Of a DNA stretch of 53,575 bases, positions 17,349 through 24,258 are shown piece after piece. Within the stretch, counting starts at the first letter, position 1, and each line of letters opens with the position of its first letter. Made by a program: the position numbers and the translations under genes. The DNA is from an uncultured Bacteroidales bacterium (GTDB lineage: Bacteria; Bacteroidota; Bacteroidia; Bacteroidales; WCHB1-69). The notes under the pieces are model-generated. The model was not told the DNA's origin. It did not search any database and worked only from the letters and a program-made list of their open reading frames with translations. The DNA is taken from positions 1 through 53,575 of the forward strand of contig ONAB01000022.1 in the NCBI GenBank assembly GCA_900315705.1, read 5' to 3'.

Positions 17349-17978
17349 ATGAAGAAAATAATGGTTATCGACGGCGGTCCGCGCCGCAATATGAACACCG
17401 CCGCCATATTGGAATCCTTCGCCAATGGCGCGAAAGAGGCCGGTGCAGAAGTGAAACTTGTCCGCCTCTACGATATGGACTACAAGGGCTGTATGTCGTG
17501 TATGGCCTGCAAACTCAAAGGCAAAGCCTCGAACATCTGCAAGTTCAAGGATGCCTTGACCCCAGTTCTGGAGGAGATTGCCGAAGCCGACGGTCTGGTG
17601 CTCGGCTCCCCGATCTACTTCGGCGACGTGACCGGCCAGATGCGCACCTTCCTGGAGCGGCTGGCTTTCCCGTGGCTCTCTTACAACGACTACAGTATGA
17701 CTGCTCCCAAGAGGATGCCGGTCCTACTGATAGAGACTATGAACGGCACACCTGAAAGGAACAACAGCCAAGGCTACGGCTCAATGGAACACTGCATCGC
17801 CGCCTCGCTTGGCAACCCCGAACGTCTGGTCGCCTACAACACCTACCAGGTGAAAAACTACGACCGCTATGAACTGGCCGGCTTCTCCGAAGAGGCCAAA
17901 CGGAAATACCGCGAAGAGCATTGGGAAGAGGACCTGCAGAAGGCCTTCGAGGCTGGCAAGCGTATGGCAGAGAAGTAA
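17349..17978 (+). CDS. NADPH-dependent FMN reductase / iron-sulfur flavoprotein family
   Basis: This 209-residue flavodoxin-fold protein has an FMN phosphate loop (DGGPRRNMNTAAILESFANGA) and the Cys cluster CMSCMACK, followed later by CKFKD. This pattern is typical of the iron-sulfur flavoprotein/NAD(P)H oxidoreductase group. The ring-binding loop is LGSPIYFGDVTGQMRTFLERL. It likely moves electrons between reduced carriers and an unknown acceptor in the cytoplasm. It follows the PreA-like gene by 58 bases and may share its transcript. A hairpin at 18003-18034 closes the unit. Confidence 0.82.
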   Translation: MKKIMVIDGGPRRNMNTAAILESFANGAKEAGAEVKLVRLYDMDYKGCMSCMACKLKGKASNICKFKDALTPVLEEIAEADGLVLGSPIYFGDVTGQMRTFLERLAFPWLSYNDYSMTAPKRMPVLLIETMNGTPERNNSQGYGSMEHCIAASLGNPERLVAYNTYQVKNYDRYELAGFSEEAKRKYREEHWEEDLQKAFEAGKRMAEK

Positions 17979-18002
17979 CCGCTTTCGAGCATCAAAATCA
18001 CG

Positions 18003-18034
18003 CAAGGGTTTTACGACTCTTGCATTTTTTTCAA
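18003..18034 (+). terminator. Probable intrinsic terminator
   Basis: GCAAGGG and CTCTTGC form an imperfect stem with an eight-base loop, followed by a T run. It lies about 25 bases after the flavoprotein stop and resembles the terminator at 15755. Confidence 0.6.
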
Positions 18035-18045
18035 AAAAAACAAAA

Positions 18046-18102
18046 ATATCGCCCACGATATAAATATTTTTTGTATTTTTGCATCGTGAACGATATAAAT
18101 AT
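18046..18102 (+). promoter_or_regulatory. Paired operator flanking the ohrR-like promoter
   Basis: Two copies of ATCG-N4-CGATATAAATAT occur at 18048-18067 and 18083-18102, 35 bases apart. Each is a short palindrome (ATCG/CGAT) followed by the same AT tail; the 13-base ACGATATAAATAT repeat is exact. A -7 element TATTTTTG at 18074-18081 lies between them. The layout suits autoregulation by the MarR/OhrR-type protein encoded at 18110, which would block RNA polymerase on both sides of -7. The binding itself is inferred. Confidence 0.68.
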
Positions 18103-18109
18103 GTAAGTA

Positions 18110-18553
18110 ATGACATACGAGCAACTTAAACTAAATAACCAACTCTGTTTCCGTCTTTATACGGCGGCGAGGCTCACCGTGGGCGCATATCACCCATACC
18201 TTGACCCGTTGGGCATCACCTATCCGCAGTATCTCGTGCTGCTCGTGTTGTGGGAGCAGGATAAACAGCCGGTGTGCGACATCGCCAAGCGGCTGATGCT
18301 CGACACGAACACCGTCACTCCCCTACTCCAGCGTATGGAAAAATCGGGGCTGCTCCGGCGCACGAAAGGCAAAACGGACACGCGACAGCGCATCGTGTCG
18401 CTGACCGAAAAGGGCTCAGCCCTGCGTGAGCAGGCAAAGCACATCCCCGAATGCCTGAGCGCGAACATTTTGGAGAAAATGGGCTCTTTAGAGGAATTAA
18501 CAACGTTAGTACCCGCCCTTGACAAACTTATCGAAGGATTGAGTGAACGATAA
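18110..18553 (+). CDS. MarR-family regulator, OhrR-like
   Basis: This 147-residue winged-helix protein has the OhrR pattern: KLNNQLCFRLYTAARL with the peroxide-sensing cysteine at residue 13, then LGITYPQYLVLLVLWEQD and the DNA-binding CDIAKRLMLDTNTVTPLLQRMEKSGL. In OhrR proteins, oxidation of this cysteine by organic peroxides releases the operator. Two matching palindromes flank its promoter at 18046-18102. The next gene is a glutathione peroxidase, a fitting target for a peroxide sensor. No ohrA-type hydroperoxide reductase gene is in the window. Confidence 0.86.
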   Translation: MTYEQLKLNNQLCFRLYTAARLTVGAYHPYLDPLGITYPQYLVLLVLWEQDKQPVCDIAKRLMLDTNTVTPLLQRMEKSGLLRRTKGKTDTRQRIVSLTEKGSALREQAKHIPECLSANILEKMGSLEELTTLVPALDKLIEGLSER

Positions 18554-18576
18554 ATCGGTCAAAACCCAATTACCCC

Positions 18577-18597
18577 AAGTCTCAAGTCTTAAGTCTC
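18577..18597. repeat. Heptamer tandem array (AAGTCTC x3)
   Basis: Three adjacent 7-base units: AAGTCTC, AAGTCTT, AAGTCTC. It lies between the ohrR-like gene and the glutathione peroxidase gene, and is one of several 7-base arrays in this window. Confidence 0.7.
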
Positions 18598-18653
18598 ACA
18601 TCAAAGATAATTCGAATAATTTAAATAAAAGTATTACTTAAAACAATAAAGAA

Positions 18654-19202
18654 ATGGCTACTATTTATGATTTCAAGGCCCTGAACAACAAGGGCGAAGA
18701 GGTGGATATGGCGCAATACCGCGGCAACGTCCTAATGATTGTCAACACCGCTTCCAAATGCGGTTTCACCCCGCAATACGACGGACTGGAGGCACTGTAC
18801 AAGAAGTACAAAGACCAAGGTCTCGTGATTCTCGGTTTCCCGTGCGACCAGTTCAAGCACCAGGAGCCCGGCTCCGACGCGGAAATTGCGGAGTTCTGCC
18901 GCCTCAACCACGGCGTCACCTTCCCGCTGATGAAAAAGATCGACGTTTTCGGCGAAAATGCCCACCCGATTTTCAAATATCTGACCCAAACCGTGCCCAC
19001 TGAAGAGGTGAAAGGACTGAAAAACAAGGCCACGATGGCTCTCGTGGACGGTCTGAGCAAATCTGAAGGTCGCGAGGAAGGCGGTGTGCGCTGGAATTTC
19101 ACCAAGTTCCTCATCTCTAAAGACGGCAGCATCGTCAAACGCTTCCCGCCTGTGGCCACGCCCGAGGATATGGAGGCAGATGTTGAATCTATGTTGAAAT
19201 AA
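18654..19202 (+). CDS. Glutathione peroxidase-family thiol peroxidase (cytosolic)
   Basis: This 182-residue protein lacks a signal peptide. It has the GPx fold motifs VNTASKCGFTPQYDGLEALYKKY with the peroxidatic cysteine, LGFPCDQFKHQEPG with the conserved glutamine, and WNFTKFLISKDG with the tryptophan and asparagine of the active-site tetrad. The active residue is cysteine, not selenocysteine. Bacterial enzymes of this type usually reduce hydroperoxides with thioredoxin. It follows the OhrR-like gene by 100 bases and is probably in its regulon. A second, exported member is encoded at 19996. Confidence 0.92.
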   Translation: MATIYDFKALNNKGEEVDMAQYRGNVLMIVNTASKCGFTPQYDGLEALYKKYKDQGLVILGFPCDQFKHQEPGSDAEIAEFCRLNHGVTFPLMKKIDVFGENAHPIFKYLTQTVPTEEVKGLKNKATMALVDGLSKSEGREEGGVRWNFTKFLISKDGSIVKRFPPVATPEDMEADVESMLK

Positions 19203-19209
19203 TTCGATT

Positions 19210-19986
19210 ATGATCCTCTATTTTTCAGGCACGGGCAACAGCTTGGCCATCAGCCGCCACATCGCGGAGAAGCTCAACGAAACGGTGATGCCGCTCAGTC
19301 AGGCGGTGCATCAGGATTTGTCGCGTGAGCGACGCATCGGGCTGGTCTATCCCAGCTACTGGTTCAATGCGCCGCGGGCGGTGACGGAGTTGCTGCCGCG
19401 GCTGCAGCTGCCCAAGGAGGGGTACGTCTTCATCGTCATCCCTTGCGGCGCGCAGGCCGGCAACGCCATCCATACGGTTCAGAAACTGCTGGCCGACAAG
19501 GGGTTGCCGTTAGCGTACAGCCAGAAAATCCGCGTGCCCGACAACAGCGCCGTCGGCTTCGGGCGCGACCCCAACAAGCAGGTCTGGAAGTTCGAGAAAT
19601 ACGCCGCGCGGTTGGAGCGCATCACCGAGGAGATTGCCGCTGGAACGCATAGTTTGCATTACGCGTGGTGGGGACCAATAGGCGCGCTGTGTGCCCGTCC
19701 CGGTATGCAACGCCGCACATTGCCGATGCTCACGCCCGCCGTCAACGCTGACCTCTGCGTTGGCTGTGGCATCTGCGCCGACGTGTGCCCGCAAGGCAAC
19801 ATCGCCCTCACCGAAGGCAAAGCCCTTTGCGGCGACAACTGCACGCAGTGTCTCGCCTGCGTCCATTTCTGCCCGCAGCAGGCCGTGGAACTCAACCGCA
19901 AGCCCACGCCCAAAGCGCACCAATACCACCACCCAAAAATAACGGTGGGAGATATGAAAAAGAATGTATTTTCGCAATCCAAATAA
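19210..19986 (+). CDS. EFR1-type flavodoxin-ferredoxin fusion
   Basis: This 258-residue protein joins an N-terminal flavodoxin domain (ILYFSGTGNSLAISRHIAEKL) to a C-terminal 2x4Fe-4S ferredoxin (CVGCGICADVCPQ and CTQCLACVHFCPQ). This is the layout of the EFR1 family, small electron carriers common in anaerobes. It starts seven bases after the glutathione peroxidase stop, so the two are almost certainly co-transcribed. It may deliver electrons for peroxide or flavin reduction; that link is inference from position. Confidence 0.88.
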   Translation: MILYFSGTGNSLAISRHIAEKLNETVMPLSQAVHQDLSRERRIGLVYPSYWFNAPRAVTELLPRLQLPKEGYVFIVIPCGAQAGNAIHTVQKLLADKGLPLAYSQKIRVPDNSAVGFGRDPNKQVWKFEKYAARLERITEEIAAGTHSLHYAWWGPIGALCARPGMQRRTLPMLTPAVNADLCVGCGICADVCPQGNIALTEGKALCGDNCTQCLACVHFCPQQAVELNRKPTPKAHQYHHPKITVGDMKKNVFSQSK

Positions 19987-19995
19987 AAAAGAATT

Positions 19996-20640
19996 ATGAA
20001 ACATCTCAACTATTACCTCTCGATTCTCGCCATAGCATTGTGCGTCAACTGCTTTGGGCAAAAAAACATTGACCAGAAATTGCCGAAAGACATCTATGGT
20101 TTCACCGTCAAGGACATCAAAGGCGATGATGTGTCGCTGGCCGACTACCAAGGCAAGGTGCTGCTCATCGTCAATGTGGCCAGCAAATGCGGCCTCACCC
20201 CGCAGTATGAAGGTCTTGAAGCCCTGTATCTGAAATACAAGGACCAGGGGCTGGAGATTCTGGCGTTCCCCTGCAACCAGTTCCTGGAACAAGAGCCGGG
20301 CACGAACGAGGAGATACTGGACTTTTGTTCTGTCAACTATAACGTCACGTTCCCGCTGTTCGACAAAATCGATGTGAACGGCAAGGAGGAGAGTCCGCTC
20401 TATACGTTTCTGAAAGCCAAAGCCCCGTTCAAAGGCTACCCGGAAGGATATGAGATATTCGCCTCACAGCTCACTATGATTCATCAGAAAACCGGCAGTG
20501 GATTTGAGAAAGGCGACGCCATCAAGTGGAATTTCGGCAAATTCCTAGTCTCCAAAGATGGCAAGACCATCCTGCGTTTCGAGCCGATGGTATCGCCGGA
20601 AGATATGGAAGCTGACATCCAGCGCTTGCTGGCGAAATGA
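19996..20640 (+). CDS. Exported glutathione peroxidase-family protein
   Basis: This 214-residue protein has an N-terminal signal segment ([17 protein letters not shown]) and then a GPx domain. It shows [23 protein letters not shown] with the active cysteine, [14 protein letters not shown] and [12 protein letters not shown]. The signal implies a periplasmic or outer location, making a two-compartment pair with the cytosolic enzyme at 18654. A cysteine within the signal (CVNCFGQ) is not a clear lipobox. The gene is nine bases after the EFR1 stop, probably in one operon. Confidence 0.88.
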   Translation: MKHLNYYLSILAIALCVNCFGQKNIDQKLPKDIYGFTVKDIKGDDVSLADYQGKVLLIVNVASKCGLTPQYEGLEALYLKYKDQGLEILAFPCNQFLEQEPGTNEEILDFCSVNYNVTFPLFDKIDVNGKEESPLYTFLKAKAPFKGYPEGYEIFASQLTMIHQKTGSGFEKGDAIKWNFGKFLVSKDGKTILRFEPMVSPEDMEADIQRLLAK

Positions 20641-20731
20641 TGGGAAAAATGCGGCATATTAACAGACTATCCCTCCTTTACCGAACAGAAATTTTAGTTT
20701 TTCAGGCAACACAAATCAAAACAACGAGAAT

Positions 20732-21421
20732 ATGACCCTGCAAGAAGCCATTGTTGCCCGCCACAGTGTGCGGCAATACATTGAAAAGCCCATCGAGGCG
20801 GAGAAAGTCCAACAATTGCAAACCCTCATCGACGAGTGCAACCGCGAGGGTGGATTGCATATACAGTTAGTGACAGAGGAACCCAACGCCTTTGCCGGCG
20901 GGATGGCCAAATACGGTAAGTTCCGCGGCGTGCGCAACTACATCGCTATGATCTGCAAGAAGGGCGACGATGTGAAACTCGGTTACTATGGCGAGAAGGT
21001 GATCCTGTTGGCACAAACGCTCGGGCTGAACACCTGCTGGGTGGGACTCTCCTTCCGCAAACAACCCGACCAGTACAAGGTGGACGCCGGCGAGACGCTT
21101 GTCTGCGTGGTGTCGCTCGGCTACGGTGCCAACCAAGGGGTGCAGCACCCGCAGAAACGGACTATCGCCGATGTGACGGACGACCGCCGCACCGCTGACC
21201 ACGGGAAGCCCTTCCCCGAGTGGTTCGTGCGAGGCGCGGAGGCCGCATTATTGGCGCCCACAGCCGTGAACCAGCAGAAGTTCGTATTTGTTCTGCACGA
21301 TGGCAACCGTGTGGAGGCCAAGGCGAAGTTCTCCCTCATCGGCTATGCCAAACTCGACCTCGGCATCGCCAAGTGTCACTTCGAGGTGGGAGCGGGGAAA
21401 GAGAATTTCGAGTGGGCGTGA
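20732..21421 (+). CDS. Nitroreductase (TM1586-like, PF14512)
   Basis: This 229-residue protein starts MTLQEAIVARHSVRQYIEKPIE, the FMN-binding opening of nitroreductases. It then shows KYGKFRGVRNYIAMI and GLNTCWVGLSF, and repeats a nitroreductase-like half near EWFVRGAEAALLAPTAVNQQKF. This doubled, single-chain layout is typical of the TM1586 subgroup. Such enzymes use NAD(P)H to reduce nitro groups, quinones or flavins. It sits at the end of the redox neighbourhood. A palindromic AT-rich segment follows at 21426-21478. Confidence 0.83.
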   Translation: MTLQEAIVARHSVRQYIEKPIEAEKVQQLQTLIDECNREGGLHIQLVTEEPNAFAGGMAKYGKFRGVRNYIAMICKKGDDVKLGYYGEKVILLAQTLGLNTCWVGLSFRKQPDQYKVDAGETLVCVVSLGYGANQGVQHPQKRTIADVTDDRRTADHGKPFPEWFVRGAEAALLAPTAVNQQKFVFVLHDGNRVEAKAKFSLIGYAKLDLGIAKCHFEVGAGKENFEWA

Positions 21422-21425
21422 GATT

Positions 21426-21478
21426 TTTATGCAATAATCATTCTGTACTGCATAAAAAAGTATATATTTTATGCAATA
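21426..21478. repeat. Inverted/direct repeats of TTTTATGCA
   Basis: TTTTATGCA occurs at about 21426 and again at 21467-21475, with its inverse TGCATAAAA at 21449-21457. The last two can form a hairpin with a 9-base loop, without a strong T tract. It may be a weak terminator after the nitroreductase gene or a binding site. Confidence 0.5.
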
Positions 21479-21531
21479 CGTGATGTTGATTGAACAAAAA
21501 TTGTATTTTGCTGTTGAAAAAAAAGTGGAAA

Positions 21532-21933
21532 ATGAAGAATATTGTGATTACCGTAATGCTGCTGGCATTGTTTTGCACCAGTTGCGGATTTGGCGATTGT
21601 GGTGAGGACATACACTTTCGTACTGATTCTATTTCAAATAACATTTATCAAGAAAAATATCGTTGTTTTTGTGGCGGGGCGACAACCACGGATGTCATCT
21701 ATGTATATATCACAGATTCAGCCTCTTTCAGAAAATATGTCGGCGACTACGATGATCAAGACTATATTTTTGTAAAATGCAGAAATGACTCGATAGTGGA
21801 TGTCTATCAGAAAAAAGACGTGGGTGTCATTGAGCATATTTACAAGACCAAGATGATAAATAGCTACAACATCAATGATTTGAAGAGAAAAAAGAAGTTT
21901 GATATCCCTTGTAAAAAGAAGTGGAGATTATAA
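21532..21933 (+). CDS. Hypothetical lipoprotein
   Basis: This 133-residue protein has a lipoprotein signal (MKNIVITVMLLALFCTSCGF, lipid on the cysteine of CTSC). The mature part is polar and has several cysteines (GFGDCGEDIHF, YRCFCGGATTTD) and a basic tail (KKKFDIPCKKKWRL). No family is recognised. Its size, export signal and AT-rich composition resemble the three candidate immunity proteins at 48273, 49652 and 51206, so it could be an orphan of that kind, but no direct sequence match was seen. The start is placed at ATG 21532, before the hydrophobic core. Confidence 0.65.
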   Translation: MKNIVITVMLLALFCTSCGFGDCGEDIHFRTDSISNNIYQEKYRCFCGGATTTDVIYVYITDSASFRKYVGDYDDQDYIFVKCRNDSIVDVYQKKDVGVIEHIYKTKMINSYNINDLKRKKKFDIPCKKKWRL

Positions 21934-22056
21934 CCTTTTCGGGGACTTCAAGTACATACTATGATAGTTCATAAAATCAAGGCAACAACAAAATGAAAGC
22001 TTTACTGATATTTGAACATCCATTCGCAACCTGGAAATTGAAAAACATTAACTGTT

Positions 22057-23184
22057 ATGGAGGAAAATAATCACAAAATGATGGATCGTAATACACAAAT
22101 TATCCGCACCAGTTGGATCGGCATTGCCGCCAACGTGCTTTTGGCGGCTTTCAAGGCCGGTGTCGGCATTGTGGCCAGCAGTGTGGCCATCGTGATGGAC
22201 GCCGTCAACAACCTCAGCGACGCGCTGTCGAGCGTCATCACCATCGTAGGCACGAAGCTCTCGCAGCGTCCCGCCGACCGCAAACATCCTTTCGGCTTCG
22301 GGCGCATCGAGTATTTCAGCGCCATCATCATCGCCGTCATCGTGCTGTCGGCGGGCATCACCTCGCTCATCGAGTCGGTGAAGAAGATCTTCCACCCCAC
22401 GGAGCCGAGCTACACGACGGTGACGCTCGTGGTCATCGTGGTGGCCATCGCGGTGAAGATCGTGTTGGGGCTGTTTGTGAAACGCAAGGGCTCGCAGTTG
22501 AAGAGCGATGCGCTGATTGCCTCCGGCTTCGACGCGCTGTTCGATGCTATCATCACCTTGGCCACGCTTGTGTCGGCAGGCATTATGCTGCTGTGGAACG
22601 TTTCCATCGACGGCTACCTTGGCGCGCTGATCTCGCTCGTCATCATCAAGGCCGGTATCGAGATGCTCGCCTCGCCCGTCAACGAGCTGTTGGGCACCAG
22701 CATCCCGGCGGAGCTCACCTCCCAGATCAAGCAGGAGGTCGGCGAGTTCGAGGGCGTTCACGGGGTGTATGACCTCATCCTCCACAACTACGGTCCCGAC
22801 GTGAAGATCGGCTCGTTGCACGTCAGCGTCTATGACACGATGTCGGCGCACGACATCCACGGGCTCACGCGCAAGATCTCCACGCAGATGTTCATGCGGC
22901 ACGGCATCATCATGACCGTCGGGGTTTATGCCATCGCCACCGGCGAGAACCGGATGGCCGAGTTGCAGACGCAGGTGATACAGACGTTGACCGCCCACAA
23001 AGAGATTGTGCAGGTACACGGTTTCTACTATTCGGAGCGCGACAAGATGCTCTCCGTCGATGTGGTGCCCGACATTTCCGTCCACGATGACGCCGCCCTC
23101 ATCGCGCAACTCACCGCCGAAATCCAGCCCTTGGTGCCAGGGATGCAAGTTGTGGTCGTGGTGGACCATAATTACAGCGAGTGA
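22057..23184 (+). CDS. Cation diffusion facilitator transporter
   Basis: This 375-residue inner-membrane protein has about six transmembrane helices and a C-terminal cytoplasmic domain. The first metal-site helix is seen as IVMDAVNNLSDALSS, followed by the family loop KHPFGFGRIEYFSAIIIAVIV. The fifth helix carries GFDALFDAIITL instead of the HxxxD of zinc exporters, so the metal is not assigned. CDF proteins export divalent metals such as Zn, Fe or Mn in exchange for protons. A decayed copy of the end of such a gene (QQVMVDHNFCE) occurs at about 26690-26731. Confidence 0.9.
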   Translation: MEENNHKMMDRNTQIIRTSWIGIAANVLLAAFKAGVGIVASSVAIVMDAVNNLSDALSSVITIVGTKLSQRPADRKHPFGFGRIEYFSAIIIAVIVLSAGITSLIESVKKIFHPTEPSYTTVTLVVIVVAIAVKIVLGLFVKRKGSQLKSDALIASGFDALFDAIITLATLVSAGIMLLWNVSIDGYLGALISLVIIKAGIEMLASPVNELLGTSIPAELTSQIKQEVGEFEGVHGVYDLILHNYGPDVKIGSLHVSVYDTMSAHDIHGLTRKISTQMFMRHGIIMTVGVYAIATGENRMAELQTQVIQTLTAHKEIVQVHGFYYSERDKMLSVDVVPDISVHDDAALIAQLTAEIQPLVPGMQVVVVVDHNYSE

Positions 23185-23216
23185 GGGGGCGGGAGTTCCT
23201 GTGCGCAACAATTTTT

Positions 23217-23224
23217 TACCTTTG
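23217..23224 (+). promoter_or_regulatory. -7 promoter element of the carbonic anhydrase gene (TACCTTTG)
   Basis: TACCTTTG fits TAnnTTTG and lies 21 bases before ATG 23246. It shows that the long upstream extension of this frame is not translated. Confidence 0.5.
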
Positions 23225-23245
23225 CCACCCAAAATTAAAGAGACA

Positions 23246-23791
23246 ATGATCGACCAAATTATCGCTTTCAACAAAACCTTCGTGGCGCAGAAGGGCTACG
23301 AACAATACCTCACCGACAAGTACCCCGACAAGAAGTTGGCGGTGCTGTCGTGTATGGACACGCGGCTGACGGAGCTGCTGCCCGCCGCGCTCGGACTGAA
23401 AAACGGCGACGCGAAAATCATCAAGAACGCCGGTGGGCTGGTGATTTCCGCCTTCGACTCGGCGATGCGTAGTCTGATCGTGGCCATCTACGAGCTCGGG
23501 GTGGAGGAGATTATGGTGGTGGCGCACTCGCACTGCGGGGCCTGCCATATGAGCTACGACCACTTCCACCACGAGATGATCGCCCGCGGCGTGACCGACG
23601 AAACGCTCGCCACCATCCGCCAATGCGGCATCGACCTGAACCATTGGTTGGAGGGCTTCAAGGACACCCCGACCTCCGTCCGCAAGACCGTGGAAACCAT
23701 CCGCACGCACCCGCTCGTGCCGAAGGATATCGTGGTGCGGGGATTCATTATCGATTCGGAAACGGGGGCGCTGGAGGAGATTGAGGGATGA
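23246..23791 (+). CDS. Beta-class carbonic anhydrase
   Basis: This 181-residue cytoplasmic enzyme interconverts CO2 and bicarbonate. The zinc ligands of beta-CAs are present: CMDTRL (Cys and the Asp-Arg dyad) and HSHCGAC (His and Cys). The regions between them, IIKNAGGLVISAFDSAMRSL and YELGVEEIMVV, are typical. It resembles the Rv1284-like clade. The start follows a -7 element at 23217. Its stop overlaps the start of the next gene. Confidence 0.92.
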   Translation: MIDQIIAFNKTFVAQKGYEQYLTDKYPDKKLAVLSCMDTRLTELLPAALGLKNGDAKIIKNAGGLVISAFDSAMRSLIVAIYELGVEEIMVVAHSHCGACHMSYDHFHHEMIARGVTDETLATIRQCGIDLNHWLEGFKDTPTSVRKTVETIRTHPLVPKDIVVRGFIIDSETGALEEIEG

Positions 23792-24219
23792 TGTTGACCG
23801 TCCGCCATATACGCCATTGGTACGAGCCGAAACTGCCGCACGCCGTCTTCATCAACGGGTTTTTCGCCGGAATGATGAGGGACCACGACCTGCGCATTGA
23901 GGCACCGCCCGGAACATACAGCCTTAAAGTGCAGTTCGGAGGCCCGCTGCGTTTGGGCAAAAGTGGCAAGAGCATCGACCTGTCGCTGTCGTCCACCGCA
24001 GAGGTGGAGATACCGCAAAACGGTGAGGTCCTCTGCACGTTCCACGACCGCGAGCGACTCTGGAACATCCTGTTCGACATCGACCTTGTCCTCTGGATTA
24101 TCTCCTGGTTCGTTACGATGCCCACGCTCTACAAGATTCTTTCCAATGTCTTCTTCGCGATTTGGCTGATACGGTTGGTGGTGATAAGGAAGCGATATTA
24201 CAAGATTGTGACATCTTGA
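23788..24219 (+). CDS. Hypothetical membrane protein coupled to carbonic anhydrase
   Basis: This 143-residue protein starts within the carbonic anhydrase stop (ATGATG), with GGAGGAG about 10 bases before, so it is translationally coupled. The N-terminal 90 residues are predicted strands without signal peptide (HAVFINGFFAGMMRDHDLRIEAPPG). Two hydrophobic helices lie near the C-terminus (LVLWIISWFVTM and ILSNVFFAIWLIRLVVI). No family is recognised. Coupling suggests a role near CO2/bicarbonate handling, but there is no direct support. Confidence 0.65.
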   Translation: MMLTVRHIRHWYEPKLPHAVFINGFFAGMMRDHDLRIEAPPGTYSLKVQFGGPLRLGKSGKSIDLSLSSTAEVEIPQNGEVLCTFHDRERLWNILFDIDLVLWIISWFVTMPTLYKILSNVFFAIWLIRLVVIRKRYYKIVTS

Positions 24220-24234
24220 TTCATCTAAAAAAAG

Positions 24235-24242
24235 TATTTTTG
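24235..24242 (+). promoter_or_regulatory. -7 promoter element (TATTTTTG)
   Basis: TATTTTTG lies 17 bases before ATG 24259, with a TTG at 24216-24218 as a possible -33 element. Confidence 0.58.
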
Positions 24243-24258
24243 CATTTTCTCTGTTTTT

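Noticed and set aside
21993-22070. 25-codon open frame MKALLIFEHPFATWK...
   Set aside because: It overlaps the CDF start, is very short and has no support.
22048-23274. Minus-strand open frame of 408 codons over the CDF gene
   Set aside because: Antisense shadow; composition dominated by His, Asp and Arg, while the plus strand encodes a full CDF transporter.
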